A stretch of 52,178 bases of DNA from SZUA-37 sp964472525 (GCA_964472525.1 CAYYLL010000019.1:1-52178), one strand, 5' to 3'; positions 16,800-25,752 are shown, numbered from the stretch's first letter. Program-made: numbers and translations. The notes: generated by a model not told the origin, from the letters alone.

Positions 16800-17277
16800 T
16801 ATCCTTAAAGGGTAGCAACTTCCCACCATGTTTGAGTATAAAATTTTGTGCATCAGCTTTTTGTTTAAACGAGGCCAACGTTGATCCCATTGCACCTTTC
16901 ATGTCAGAGTCCACTACATACCAAGCGGTACGGGCCGATATCAGATACTTATCGTTGGGGTTTTTCCAAGATGCTTGCCCCATGTCGTGGACATAAATTT
17001 CTTGAGTACTATTTAGATTTTCAGGTTGCAGGTACCACGAGAACATATCCCGGGTGGAGCAGAATTTTTGCACATGGCCACTGCGGTCATAAAGTTCACC
17101 TTTTGGACCTGCAAATTTTGAAATAACCATCCCACACAGATGACATTCCTCTCCTGGCTTAATTGTGACGGGGTCATGTTTTTTACTGACTGAATCATTG
17201 GAGCCACTACAGGCACTTAGCCCCATCAGCAGTATTATCAGGTATAAAAATGTCAGTTTAGTTTTCTGATTTAGCAC
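16738..17277 (-). CDS. nosL: NosL, copper chaperone lipoprotein
   Basis: About 179 residues. Lipobox LSAC precedes the mature protein, and the copper-binding motif CHLCGM follows within about 30 residues; both are typical of NosL, which delivers Cu(I) for the CuZ site of N2O reductase. A GTG at 17277 is chosen as start because GAGG lies 5 nt upstream, it leaves a 10-nt gap to nosY, and it gives a normal signal peptide (MLNQKTKLTFLYLIILLMG...). The frame is open 17 codons further upstream, but that would overlap nosY. It is the last gene of the nos operon. Confidence 0.9.
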   Translation of the reverse strand: MLNQKTKLTFLYLIILLMGLSACSGSNDSVSKKHDPVTIKPGEECHLCGMVISKFAGPKGELYDRSGHVQKFCSTRDMFSWYLQPENLNSTQEIYVHDMGQASWKNPNDKYLISARTAWYVVDSDMKGAMGSTLASFKQKADAQNFILKHGGKLLPFKDITLDLMTKINRQMMSGLGVK

Positions 17278-17287
17278 ACTAACCTCG

Positions 17288-18109
17288 TTACACAGATCTT
17301 CGTCGTAATACAAAATAAGCAGCGGCAAAGGGAACTATTATCCATACCGACATAATTCCAAATAAAGCGCTGTAACTCAGTTTAAGATCGGTCGCAATAC
17401 TCATTAGACTGGTCCCGCCTTCGAAACCCATCATATTTAATAAACGGAACAAATCGGTGGGGTTAAGTAACATTAAATAGGGGAGTGCATCCGGCTGCAA
17501 TTTGCCTGCGGTGATCACCAGTAACCCTAGTAAACCAAGGTCAAAGACCAGCACGAAAAAAAACCAGACGATAAGTGCTATACCCGCAGCTTTGGATTTT
17601 TCTACCACGCTGGCGCTAATTAAATAGGCAATGGATAAAAACACCATGCCTAACATAATGGACGAGATGATGAATAAGCTAAATGCCTTAACCAATGCCC
17701 CTGCATCGACCCCTTTTGCAAACAGTATTATCATAAGAGCAGAAATTCCAAAGCCTGCTACGGTGGAAATGGTTAGAATTAAGGTATGTCCCAATAACTT
17801 TCCCATCAATAATTCAGCTCTGGATAAAGGATAGGTGAGCAATAACATTAAGGTTCCTTCCTCATCTTCGCCGACGATAGCGTTGTAAGCTAGCAATAGT
17901 GCAATCAGAGGAATAATGAACACCGCTAAACTTGCCAGACTGGTAATGGTATTAGGGATGGAGGTAAACCCGATTACACCCGAAGCCACTGCACCAAACC
18001 AGGCGATACCTGATGCTAATAGAGCAAATATAAGTGCAATTGCCACAATCCAACGATTACGGAACCCATCTTTCAGCTCTTTTTGAGCGACACAGATAAT
18101 GGCATTCAT
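17288..18109 (-). CDS. nosY: NosY, ABC-2 type permease of the nos system
   Basis: A 273-residue integral membrane protein with six hydrophobic segments. It begins with ICVAQKELKDGFRNRW and has AYNAIVGEDEEGTLMLLLTY, which matches the NosY/ABC-2 permease pattern. With NosF and NosD it forms the NosDFY transporter needed to mature the CuZ centre. Its ATG overlaps the nosF stop by 4 nt. Confidence 0.93.
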   Translation of the reverse strand: MNAIICVAQKELKDGFRNRWIVAIALIFALLASGIAWFGAVASGVIGFTSIPNTITSLASLAVFIIPLIALLLAYNAIVGEDEEGTLMLLLTYPLSRAELLMGKLLGHTLILTISTVAGFGISALMIILFAKGVDAGALVKAFSLFIISSIMLGMVFLSIAYLISASVVEKSKAAGIALIVWFFFVLVFDLGLLGLLVITAGKLQPDALPYLMLLNPTDLFRLLNMMGFEGGTSLMSIATDLKLSYSALFGIMSVWIIVPFAAAYFVLRRRSV

Positions 18110-19047
18110 AACGGTATCTCCTTTTGCTCATCTTTTGACTCGGGGTTCTCATCCATTAAGTAACCATAAAGCTGTTCTAATGTGGGTAGGTTAATTTCCA
18201 CATCATCGACATCTTGCATCGCCATCAACTGCTTGAGTAATGGCATTTTATTTGCCACAGTGGTAAACCCTTCTATGGATGACCCATTTACGCGATGGTG
18301 ATCGTACATCAATACCCTAGTTTGATCACAGAGATGTTTGTAATCGATACTGCTTTTAATGGATACTCGGATAGGTAGCTGTGCCTGCTTGCTTAAATGT
18401 GCAAGGGTTCCAAGAGCACGTAATTTGCCATTACTTAGCACCGCTGCCCGGTCAATATGTTTTTCTAGCCCCGGTAAAATATGCGAAGAAAGAATAATGG
18501 CGCAACCTTCTTTTTTGAGCTCGTCAACAGTGGTGTAAAAATCCTGAGTAGCAATGGGATCTAGCCCTACCGTAGGTTCGTCTAGCAATAATAGTTTAGG
18601 TGTGGTCAAAATTGCTTGCGCTAAACCTAAACGCTGTTTCATTCCTTTTGAATAGGTTTTTACCTTACGATTAGCTGCATGGCTTAAGCCTACTTTTTCA
18701 AGCAGTTGATCGCAGCGCAGTTTGCTGACTCGCTTTAGCTTAGCGAAGTAATATAGGACTTCACATCCTTTTAATTGTGGATAAAACGATACATTTTCTG
18801 GTAAAAATCCTAGCTGAAAACGTAATGGATTAAAGGCCTCCGTATCCGGGGCTTTACCCATTATTTGAACTTTACCGACGGTGGGGGATAGTAAGCCCAG
18901 TATCAATTTTATTGTTGTGGTTTTACCTGCACCGTTATGACCGAACAGCCCCAATACTTCCCCTGAGTGAATACTCAGGTCCAAGTTCTTTAGCGCAGTC
19001 ACATTTTGATACTTTTGTGTAACCTGATTAATTTCTACGATTGCCAT
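18106..19047 (-). CDS. nosF: NosF, ATPase of the NosDFY transporter
   Basis: A 313-residue ABC ATPase. Walker A is GHNGAGKTTT, the signature is YSKGMKQRLGLAQA, and Walker B is LLLLDEPTVGLDP. The C-terminal approximately 90 residues form the extra domain usual in NosF. It lies 7 nt after nosD and overlaps nosY by 4 nt, so it is part of one transcript. It energises the transfer of a copper or sulfur species to NosZ through NosD. Confidence 0.94.
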   Translation of the reverse strand: MAIVEINQVTQKYQNVTALKNLDLSIHSGEVLGLFGHNGAGKTTTIKLILGLLSPTVGKVQIMGKAPDTEAFNPLRFQLGFLPENVSFYPQLKGCEVLYYFAKLKRVSKLRCDQLLEKVGLSHAANRKVKTYSKGMKQRLGLAQAILTTPKLLLLDEPTVGLDPIATQDFYTTVDELKKEGCAIILSSHILPGLEKHIDRAAVLSNGKLRALGTLAHLSKQAQLPIRVSIKSSIDYKHLCDQTRVLMYDHHRVNGSSIEGFTTVANKMPLLKQLMAMQDVDDVEINLPTLEQLYGYLMDENPESKDEQKEIPL

Positions 19048-19054
19048 AGACTTC

Positions 19055-20371
19055 TCATTGGTAAACGGCCACCGCAGAAGCGGTGCCGGTTGATGGTGCC
19101 ATTAATGGGTAACTGTCCCGAATACCGGGAGATTTTAATACTGGAAATTCAGATTGTACGGCTTTTAGTAATCGAATTGCGGGACTATTCATTAATAGTT
19201 TTGCTGATGGGTATTTCCATAACAGCTTATCAATACTGTCATTGGGTTCATACCAAGTATCACCTATACCATTATTATCGCGATCCCAACCTAAGTAATC
19301 ACTCCAGTAGTTACCCCGACCTTTATGTGACCATTCTTGACGAAGTCTACCCACGTACTTCACCTGCCGCTTATTATTGATAAATTGATTTCCAAAAAAG
19401 GTATTATCTTCAGAACCTGCCGTTAAATGAATACCGATATCACTTTGTTCTAATTTGTTATTACTGATCGTATTAAACAGTGAGTTATAGACGAACAGTG
19501 CTTTTCCTTCGGCACCATTAATGGCTTGTTGACCTGTCGGATTAACGCCCTGGCTGACGTTGCTGAAGGTGTTGCCTGAAATAGTGGAGTGGGTAATAAA
19601 ATTCATTAACATGCCGTAGTTATAGTCATGATCAGAACGGTTACCAATAATAGTGAGATACTTCGATTGCATCATTGCATAACCGGTACGCGTATTGTGT
19701 GTGTAGTTATTTTTAATCGTGTTGTTGTACGAATACATATAGTGGATCCCATAACGAAGGTCATGCATTTCATTATCACGCAGGGTATTGTTGTTACTTG
19801 CTTGGATATAAATACCATCACGCGTATGCCAAATTTCATTATTGCTAATATCTGCACCATGATTGCCAGATAGGTGAATACCATTGCCTCGGTCTTGCGA
19901 GCGTAGTTTCAGGTTGCCCTCAACTTTGTTATTTTCAACGGTTGCATTCGTAGAACCGTCAAGGTAGACACCAAAGGCATCACCATGTAGATAGTTATCC
20001 TTGATAAGGACATGAGTTGCTGATGGCTTAACGTAGATACCCGCATTCATCGTCGTTAGGTTGTGTCCCCAGTTAATGATCCGACAACCACTGACGGTAA
20101 CATTTTTGGCCGTAATGGTTAGGGTATTGCCGTGGCCATCACCATCAAGAATAGTGCCCGGTGAACATACTAGTGTAATACTTTTGTTAATGATGAAATT
20201 ACCAGTATAGTGGCCTTTTTGTAGCAAAATATGCTCACCATTGTGTGCCTGTTGCAAGGTGGCTGCAAATTCGTTAACAGTTGTGCCCCTGACTTTTGCT
20301 AGTGCTGGAAAGCTTATGAGAAATACGCTAATGATATAAAAATAGCCAAGTTGCTTTATTAATTTAATCAT
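19055..20371 (-). CDS. nosD: NosD, periplasmic beta-helix copper-site maturation protein
   Basis: About 438 residues. It has a signal peptide (MIKLIKQLGYFYIISVFLISFPALA) and then a right-handed beta-helix of CASH-type repeats (N..I.NN...G....S..N.I..N), typical of NosD. The ATG at 20371 is chosen over one at 20398 because it starts the signal peptide cleanly; a tandem 16-bp duplication covers the extra codons. NosD binds NosL and NosFY to assemble the [4Cu:2S] CuZ site. The gap to nosZ is 223 nt, longer than the others in the operon, and carries a hairpin. Confidence 0.92.
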   Translation of the reverse strand: MIKLIKQLGYFYIISVFLISFPALAKVRGTTVNEFAATLQQAHNGEHILLQKGHYTGNFIINKSITLVCSPGTILDGDGHGNTLTITAKNVTVSGCRIINWGHNLTTMNAGIYVKPSATHVLIKDNYLHGDAFGVYLDGSTNATVENNKVEGNLKLRSQDRGNGIHLSGNHGADISNNEIWHTRDGIYIQASNNNTLRDNEMHDLRYGIHYMYSYNNTIKNNYTHNTRTGYAMMQSKYLTIIGNRSDHDYNYGMLMNFITHSTISGNTFSNVSQGVNPTGQQAINGAEGKALFVYNSLFNTISNNKLEQSDIGIHLTAGSEDNTFFGNQFINNKRQVKYVGRLRQEWSHKGRGNYWSDYLGWDRDNNGIGDTWYEPNDSIDKLLWKYPSAKLLMNSPAIRLLKAVQSEFPVLKSPGIRDSYPLMAPSTGTASAVAVYQ

Positions 20372-20372
20372 T

Positions 20373-20404
20373 ATGTGGTCAATTCTAAATGTGGTCAATT
20401 CTAA
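20373..20404 (-). repeat. Perfect 16-bp tandem duplication just before nosD
   Basis: The unit ATGTGGTCAATTCTAA occurs twice back to back, directly abutting the nosD ATG on the minus strand. It displaces any ordinary ribosome site. It could be a recent slippage duplication or a pair of operator half-sites. Confidence 0.75.
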
Positions 20405-20536
20405 TAGTGTACATCATGGTGCATGATATATTAAAACTATCAGTGTGATGAGAAAAAAGCTTGGGATATCCCCCTTAATTCAGGAATATGGCGTAACTAA
20501 AAAATATTAGCCCTGTTCTTCACCCTGAGAAGAAGT

Positions 20537-20571
20537 GCCCTGTTACCGGATACCATATTTGGTAACAGGGC
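20537..20571 (-). terminator. Strong hairpin between nosZ and nosD
   Basis: An 11-bp perfect stem (GCCCTGTTACC / GGTAACAGGGC) with a 13-nt loop, 23 nt after the nosZ stop. No T-run follows on the minus strand, so it may be an mRNA-stabilising or processing hairpin that raises nosZ over nosDFYL rather than a full terminator. Confidence 0.55.
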
Positions 20572-20593
20572 GAGACTCTAACAAACGTTCTAA

Positions 20594-22501
20594 CTATGCT
20601 TTTTCTACTAGCATTCTACCACGCATTTCCATATGTAAAGCATGACAGAACCATTGGCAGTAGAACCAGTATACACCCGGATCTTTGGCCGTAAAGGTGA
20701 TCGATGCGGTTTCCTGAGGGCTAATCTCCATTACCACGCCATGTCCTGTTACGGTAAATCCGTGTGTAACATCTTCCACCATATCGAGGTTGGTAACCGT
20801 CACTGTTACTTCATTACCCGCCTTAACGGTAAATTGCTCCATACCATATTGCGGTGCAGTAGAGGTCATGTAGACTCGTACTTTGTTGCCATCACGGATT
20901 ACCTTGTTATCCTTTTCAAGCGTGATACCGTCTTTTTTGGCCATTGCAACCGTACCGGCAAAGAAACTGTCTTTTCGATCCCATATTTTTTTGGTTTTAT
21001 TTTCCAGAACACGTCGATGAACAATAATACAGTCGTGTGGTTCTGCAAAAGCGGGACCATCGTCAACCAGTACCATTTCATTGCCGGAAATGTCAATAAG
21101 CTGATCATTTTCAGGATGCAGCGGACCCACAGGTAAGAACCGATCTTTTGAGAACTTACTCAATGACACCAACCACTTACCATCAGCATCACGGGTTTCC
21201 CCCATTGACGTGTGATCGTGCCCCGGCTGAAATTGAACATCGAGCTTTTGCCTAATGTAATTAACTTTCTTACCCTGATAAGCCTGTATGGCCTCTTGAA
21301 TATTCCATTTCACGATCTGGCTATCGATAAATAAAGTAGTGTAAGCATTACCACGTCCATCATAGGCGGTATGCAGAGGACCTAACCCAAGTTCCGGTTC
21401 ACCTACCACCGTGTCACGTGGCTTAATTTTATTGGCAAACAAATCATCCAGCTTTTTAATATCAACAATTGAAACAGTTGGAGAGAGTTTTCCTGCGATA
21501 CAAAAGTATTTACCGTCGGGAGTAGTATTTACCCCATGAGGACTTTTTGGAATAGGAATATATCGTGTTACATCCGAACCATGGCGGCCATTAATTACTG
21601 GTACCTTTGAATCACCGATGGTGGTGAATTTTCCGGCTTTAACGGCTTTTTCAATTCGAGGCAGATTGAATATAACGACCCAGTCACGTTCATTCTTAAT
21701 CATGCCAACCAGATTAGTGGCATTCTCAGAGTTGTAGCAAGTGGTTGCAAAATATTTACCTTGATAGTCTGCATCAGCATTATCCAGATTACCGTCAACG
21801 ATAACCTGTGCAAAAACTTCCATTTTCTCTGCATCAATGATATTGAACATGGTGTAATATTTGTCTGGATCGTTGATATCTCTGCCATCATTTGGGTGCG
21901 GAATACGGAACTCACCATTACAGAAAAAGTATTTTGTATAGGGTACTTTTTGGACACGTAAGCCATGAATTGCCTGAACGTTAGGCACAGTCAGCATTTT
22001 GTCACATTTCATAACATCACAGCGGATACGTGCTACCCGGGTGTTGGCTTTATCATTAACAAAAAGGTACTTGCCATCATAGCGGCCATCTGTCATTGAC
22101 ATATGCGGATGGTGTAGGTCACCATTGGGGAAATGTGCCGAGTCACCTTTTATTCGTTTACTCTCATTAGTTAATCCCCAGCCTGTTGCCGAATCGATAT
22201 TAAAAACTGGAATACGCATAATCTCCCGCATGGAAGGCAGACCCATAATACGGACTTCCCCCGATTGGCCGCCACTCCAGAAACCATAGTATTCATCCAG
22301 ATCGCCCGGTTTCACGTGCATTTTGCTAAATTTGTCTTGAGCATCTTTAGCGGCTTGTGCATAAGCATTGGGTGTCATTACTGTCGATGCTAGTCCCGCA
22401 GCACTCGTTATTCCTACTGCGCCTGCCGCACCCAAAAATTTACGGCGACTTATTGATGAAGAATTACTTTTCTTGTCTTGTTTTTTTTCATTATCACTCA
22501 T
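20594..22501 (-). CDS. nosZ: Nitrous-oxide reductase NosZ (clade I, Tat-exported)
   Basis: A 635-residue periplasmic enzyme that reduces N2O to N2. The twin-arginine signal SRRKFLGAAGAVG is at 18-30, marking the Tat-dependent clade I type. The seven-bladed propeller with CuZ histidines is seen in DLHHPHMSMTDG, HGSDVTRYIP, PHGVNTTPDGKYF, GHDHTSMGET and EPHDC. The C-terminal cupredoxin CuA site is CQWFCHALHMEM (about 613-624). Length matches the family. It lies 23 nt downstream of nosR on the same strand. Confidence 0.97.
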   Translation of the reverse strand: MSDNEKKQDKKSNSSSISRRKFLGAAGAVGITSAAGLASTVMTPNAYAQAAKDAQDKFSKMHVKPGDLDEYYGFWSGGQSGEVRIMGLPSMREIMRIPVFNIDSATGWGLTNESKRIKGDSAHFPNGDLHHPHMSMTDGRYDGKYLFVNDKANTRVARIRCDVMKCDKMLTVPNVQAIHGLRVQKVPYTKYFFCNGEFRIPHPNDGRDINDPDKYYTMFNIIDAEKMEVFAQVIVDGNLDNADADYQGKYFATTCYNSENATNLVGMIKNERDWVVIFNLPRIEKAVKAGKFTTIGDSKVPVINGRHGSDVTRYIPIPKSPHGVNTTPDGKYFCIAGKLSPTVSIVDIKKLDDLFANKIKPRDTVVGEPELGLGPLHTAYDGRGNAYTTLFIDSQIVKWNIQEAIQAYQGKKVNYIRQKLDVQFQPGHDHTSMGETRDADGKWLVSLSKFSKDRFLPVGPLHPENDQLIDISGNEMVLVDDGPAFAEPHDCIIVHRRVLENKTKKIWDRKDSFFAGTVAMAKKDGITLEKDNKVIRDGNKVRVYMTSTAPQYGMEQFTVKAGNEVTVTVTNLDMVEDVTHGFTVTGHGVVMEISPQETASITFTAKDPGVYWFYCQWFCHALHMEMRGRMLVEKA

Positions 22502-22524
22502 GTTAAAGCTCCTGACCTTAGGTT

Positions 22525-24645
22525 TTAGTTGATATCTAACTTGGTTTCTGAAATTTTTGAAGGATCAGACCTTCTTTTGTTTCGCTTCTTGTTTTTATTA
22601 ACAAGAGGCGGACATTTGTTTTCATTTTGGTAAGTCATCTGGCAATCCAGACAGTGGTGGCATTCATTGGCATTAATCTTGCCATCGGGATGAATAGCCT
22701 GAATCTCACATTCCACAGCGCAAAGCTGACAGGGTTGGCCACATTCTTTGCGGCGTTTGAGCCAGTCAAATAAACGTAGTTTGGTAGGGATCGCCAATGC
22801 GGCACCCAATGGACAGATATAGCGACAATAGACTTTACGGGTAAAGATTGAGATAAAGAGGAGCGTTACCGCATAGGTGACAAACCACCATTCACGGTGG
22901 AACGCCAACATAATAGAGGTTTTGAAAGGCTCTATTTCTGCAGCTTTTTCAGATAGGTTGACAGATTGTAAAGAGATACCAAAAAGTGCCAACAATATAA
23001 TGTATTTTATCGCCCAAAGCCGTTCATGAATGGCAAAACGTAACTCATACTGTTTGATTTTAAGTTTGCGAGCGAGTTCGTTGATCAACTCCTGCAACGC
23101 ACCAAAGGGACAGAGCCAACCACAGAAAACGCCTCTCCCCCAAAGTAAAATAGTGGCGGCGGTGAATCCCCAGAGCATGAATACAATCGGATCCATCAGA
23201 AAAACATCCCAACGAAAATTGCCCATTAATGCACGTGTGAAGGTAAAAACGTTCTCTACTGAAAGCTGGCCATATGAGTACCAGCCAAGGTAAAACAGGG
23301 TATAAAGCAGGTAGCCTCGACGCAGGTTGTGCAACAGACGTGGACGGCGAACTAGCCAGTCCTGCATGAAAATAATAGCCATGAGCAATACCAGGCTGAA
23401 AGTAACAATAGAGATCTGGAAAGTACGCTGATACCAGATCTTAGTCCATACAGGTAATGGTTTTTCAACAACAGGAGGTGGTGGACGGGTAATGTATTTT
23501 TCAGGGATACGGTAATTTGCCTTAAAAGCGTGAAAAATACTGTCAAGTGGGCCGGTGGCACGTTTTACTAGCAGCTCCAGATCCCATATGGCACCTGGAT
23601 CAAAATTATAATGCTTCCGAATAATGAAAATTCCCATTTCATGAAAGTCAGGATGACGCTTGACATAGATATCTGACAGACGATAGTAATCCAGATCACG
23701 GAAGTTAATCCCAATCATCCCCTGGCTTACTTTAATACGATCAAAAATCCCACCTCGAACGTAACCGGAACCTTTAAAAGAGTACATGCCGCTACCCATG
23801 ATTGCAACTGCCTGTTCACCGGGTTTTAACATCTTTATCAGCCATTCATATTGATCTTTACCCAACAGATTTTTGCCAACCGTTGGCGCATCCAGATAGG
23901 TAAAATAGAGGTCGATGAAGGTATCCTGTTTTTGATTGGGCGTTGCAGCATCCACATTCTCGGCGGCAGTGCCCTTAAAGGCATCGTCTACTTGCGCACG
24001 TGACAGGTGCAGGTGTTGAATGGAACCATCTTTAATGAGTGTTTTCCAGTCTTCAGGCTTAAACTGATTCATTTTAACAATGGCATGGGGCATTGAGTCA
24101 GCAGCCGTTTTTTTCAGAATCCCCACTTCTTCAGCTACTTTCTTAGCCGCGTGCATAATGGATTGATTTACCACCATCGCCGTGACCGTGGCACTGCTTA
24201 TGCTATCAACGGTATTTTCACCGGTTCCCACTTCAACGCGATCAGCGACTGATTTGTTCACATATTGATTAGCAAAGTCGTAGAGTTTTTGTACTGGGAG
24301 ACCCAGCAGTAAAATAGGTTCGTGCTGTTCGACCACCCAGGCATCTTTAATAATACCCTTGGCATCAATAGTAACCAATGTATTAACGGGTTGGCCTGAA
24401 TAGGCTGGAATATCAACTTGCTGCGCTGTTTGAAAGCTGTAACCAACGATGGTTTTACCGGCATAAACAGTTGCGATATGTGATTTTTTATCCTGATCAG
24501 TTACACGATCTGCACGTGGGAAGAGTTTTATGACGTGGATTTTCCAGTCGGCAGGAAGTGGCTTTAGTGCTGCACTTGAAATGGATGGATGCAGCATTAT
24601 CCAAAGTAAAAAAATAACACGGGAGTAATGAAATCTGGGTGACAT
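22525..24645 (-). CDS. nosR: NosR, membrane flavo-iron-sulfur protein for N2O reduction
   Basis: About 706 residues. It has a signal peptide, then a periplasmic FMN-binding domain with flavinylation motif DSISSATVT (about 150-158; Thr acceptor), then membrane helices. Polyferredoxin motifs CGWLCPFGA and CRYICPLGA follow on the cytoplasmic side, and a C-terminal CGQPCQLCAVEC / CHHCLDC pair. NosR passes electrons to NosZ and is needed for its expression and activity. The ATG at 24645 is chosen over a TTG at 24696 because it starts the signal peptide. A perfect FNR-type site lies 58 nt upstream. It is the first gene of nosRZDFYL; no nosX is present, and apbE at 34-35 kb may fill that role. Confidence 0.95.
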   Translation of the reverse strand: MSPRFHYSRVIFLLWIMLHPSISSAALKPLPADWKIHVIKLFPRADRVTDQDKKSHIATVYAGKTIVGYSFQTAQQVDIPAYSGQPVNTLVTIDAKGIIKDAWVVEQHEPILLLGLPVQKLYDFANQYVNKSVADRVEVGTGENTVDSISSATVTAMVVNQSIMHAAKKVAEEVGILKKTAADSMPHAIVKMNQFKPEDWKTLIKDGSIQHLHLSRAQVDDAFKGTAAENVDAATPNQKQDTFIDLYFTYLDAPTVGKNLLGKDQYEWLIKMLKPGEQAVAIMGSGMYSFKGSGYVRGGIFDRIKVSQGMIGINFRDLDYYRLSDIYVKRHPDFHEMGIFIIRKHYNFDPGAIWDLELLVKRATGPLDSIFHAFKANYRIPEKYITRPPPPVVEKPLPVWTKIWYQRTFQISIVTFSLVLLMAIIFMQDWLVRRPRLLHNLRRGYLLYTLFYLGWYSYGQLSVENVFTFTRALMGNFRWDVFLMDPIVFMLWGFTAATILLWGRGVFCGWLCPFGALQELINELARKLKIKQYELRFAIHERLWAIKYIILLALFGISLQSVNLSEKAAEIEPFKTSIMLAFHREWWFVTYAVTLLFISIFTRKVYCRYICPLGAALAIPTKLRLFDWLKRRKECGQPCQLCAVECEIQAIHPDGKINANECHHCLDCQMTYQNENKCPPLVNKNKKRNKRRSDPSKISETKLDIN

Positions 24646-24702
24646 ATTAAAAGGACCATAAATTGTGATGCGGAACTTTATCTTTTCTGCTGCCAATACA
24701 TA

Positions 24703-24716
24703 TTGATATAAATCAA
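24703..24716. promoter_or_regulatory. Perfect FNR/DNR-type palindrome between nosR and module B
   Basis: TTGAT-N4-ATCAA, exact consensus. On the minus strand GATAAA/TAAAGT elements sit where the -10 of a class II site would be for nosR. It also lies upstream of the divergent module B, so it could control both directions. Confidence 0.7.
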
Positions 24717-24777
24717 GAAATTATAAAACTATGGTTAAAACATAGTGGAATAAGGAAGATATGTAAAGTGATGGGGC

Positions 24778-24844
24778 AATCAGGGGTCCCCGATCGGGGG
24801 ATTGATACTTCATGATGAAATCACTAAATTTAGCCGTACGAGAG
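24778..24844 (+). promoter_or_regulatory. Conserved leader element, copy B
   Basis: The partner of copy A at 15233-15299 (60 of 67 identical). It contains the palindrome CCCCGATCGGGG, foldable as a 4-bp stem with a GATC loop, then GAT..TTCA-TGA-TGAA-ATC, a second 7-bp split stem. The sequence diverges sharply between this block and the AGGGAGG ribosome site, so the block itself is under constraint. Confidence 0.5.
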
Positions 24845-24909
24845 TAAACAAAGTCTGCAAGACGGTTTATTGATATCCATACCGATAAAAAATAAGGGAG
24901 GTTTTTAAT

Positions 24910-25071
24910 ATGCAACAACTAAAGCGATTTATTGTACTGATTAGTTTGACCTTGGCATTGAGTGCCTGTGGTGGTGGTGGAAGCACTCCTGCAAGCACGG
25001 GCGGTGGCACATCGGCTAGCAATAATAGCAACTGGAACCAGTTAACCTGGGATAAGGATAACTGGAAATAA
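24910..25071 (+). CDS. Small lipoprotein with C-terminal W-rich motif, copy B
   Basis: A 53-residue open frame. It starts MQQLKRFIVLISLTLALSAC (lipobox LSAC, Cys20), then a GGGGSTPASTGGG linker, and ends NWNQLTWDKDNWK, identical to copy A over the last 17 residues. It differs from copy A mainly at silent positions and in linker length, which indicates selection on the protein. AGGGAGG precedes the ATG. It is followed by a second fibre-like gene after 29 nt. Confidence 0.8.
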   Translation: MQQLKRFIVLISLTLALSACGGGGSTPASTGGGTSASNNSNWNQLTWDKDNWK

Positions 25072-25100
25072 TTTTATAAATATTTAATGGGAGAAGGAAG

Positions 25101-25745
25101 ATGATTAAACAAATAAGTATTCTGTTTTTAGGCCTGAGTTTGGGTGGATTTTTAAATACGGCGGTGGCAAGCAGCGTCACTATTCCAAATACATTTACCT
25201 CCGGTACACCGGCGGTGGCAGCAGAAGTGAACGGTAACTTTACAGCCATAAAAAATGGGGTGGATGACAATAATAATCGTATAAAAGCAATTGAGACCAG
25301 CGTGATTTCGGTAAATCTTACCGGTCTAGTCGATGCAGGTTCTTATGGCAGCTGTAAATTAATAAGATTCGCAGATGGAGGTGTCGGTTATACCCCCACT
25401 TCTGGAACAAACTGCATTGCCTATATGTCGGTTAATTTACCACAGGGACGCACTTTATTAACGATGTCATGTTCTGTCTATGATCAAGACGGTGGTACTG
25501 CCAATCATCGAGTTGATTCGATTGATTTAAAACGAACGTCTTTATCTACAGGAACTGCTGAAAATGTATTTAAGGGGCCGCCTTCGAATGGATGGGTAAC
25601 AGTACAAAAGTTAGTTGCCTCTGTACCGCAATCGGGTACACAGCTTGTAGACAATATGAATTATTCATATTTTATTCGGGCAGATATGGATGCACCCGTC
25701 AGTGGAGATATAGTTGCATATGGTTGCCGTATTACTTATCAATAA
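25101..25745 (+). CDS. Secreted protein with module-A N-terminus and a different C-terminal domain, module B
   Basis: A 214-residue protein. The first 54 residues (signal peptide, SVTIPNTFTSGTPAVAAEVN, NFTAIK) are almost identical to the module A protein. A short coiled-coil start (DDNNNRIKAIE) follows. After that it is unrelated: a 145-residue beta-rich region with paired cysteines (GSYGSCKLI, GTNCIAYM, MSCSVYDQDG, YGCRITYQ). This is a constant stalk with an exchangeable tip. The C-terminal domain is not one I recognise. A GGAGAAGG site precedes the ATG and a strong terminator follows. Confidence 0.75.
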   Translation: MIKQISILFLGLSLGGFLNTAVASSVTIPNTFTSGTPAVAAEVNGNFTAIKNGVDDNNNRIKAIETSVISVNLTGLVDAGSYGSCKLIRFADGGVGYTPTSGTNCIAYMSVNLPQGRTLLTMSCSVYDQDGGTANHRVDSIDLKRTSLSTGTAENVFKGPPSNGWVTVQKLVASVPQSGTQLVDNMNYSYFIRADMDAPVSGDIVAYGCRITYQ

Positions 25746-25752
25746 GAAGAAT

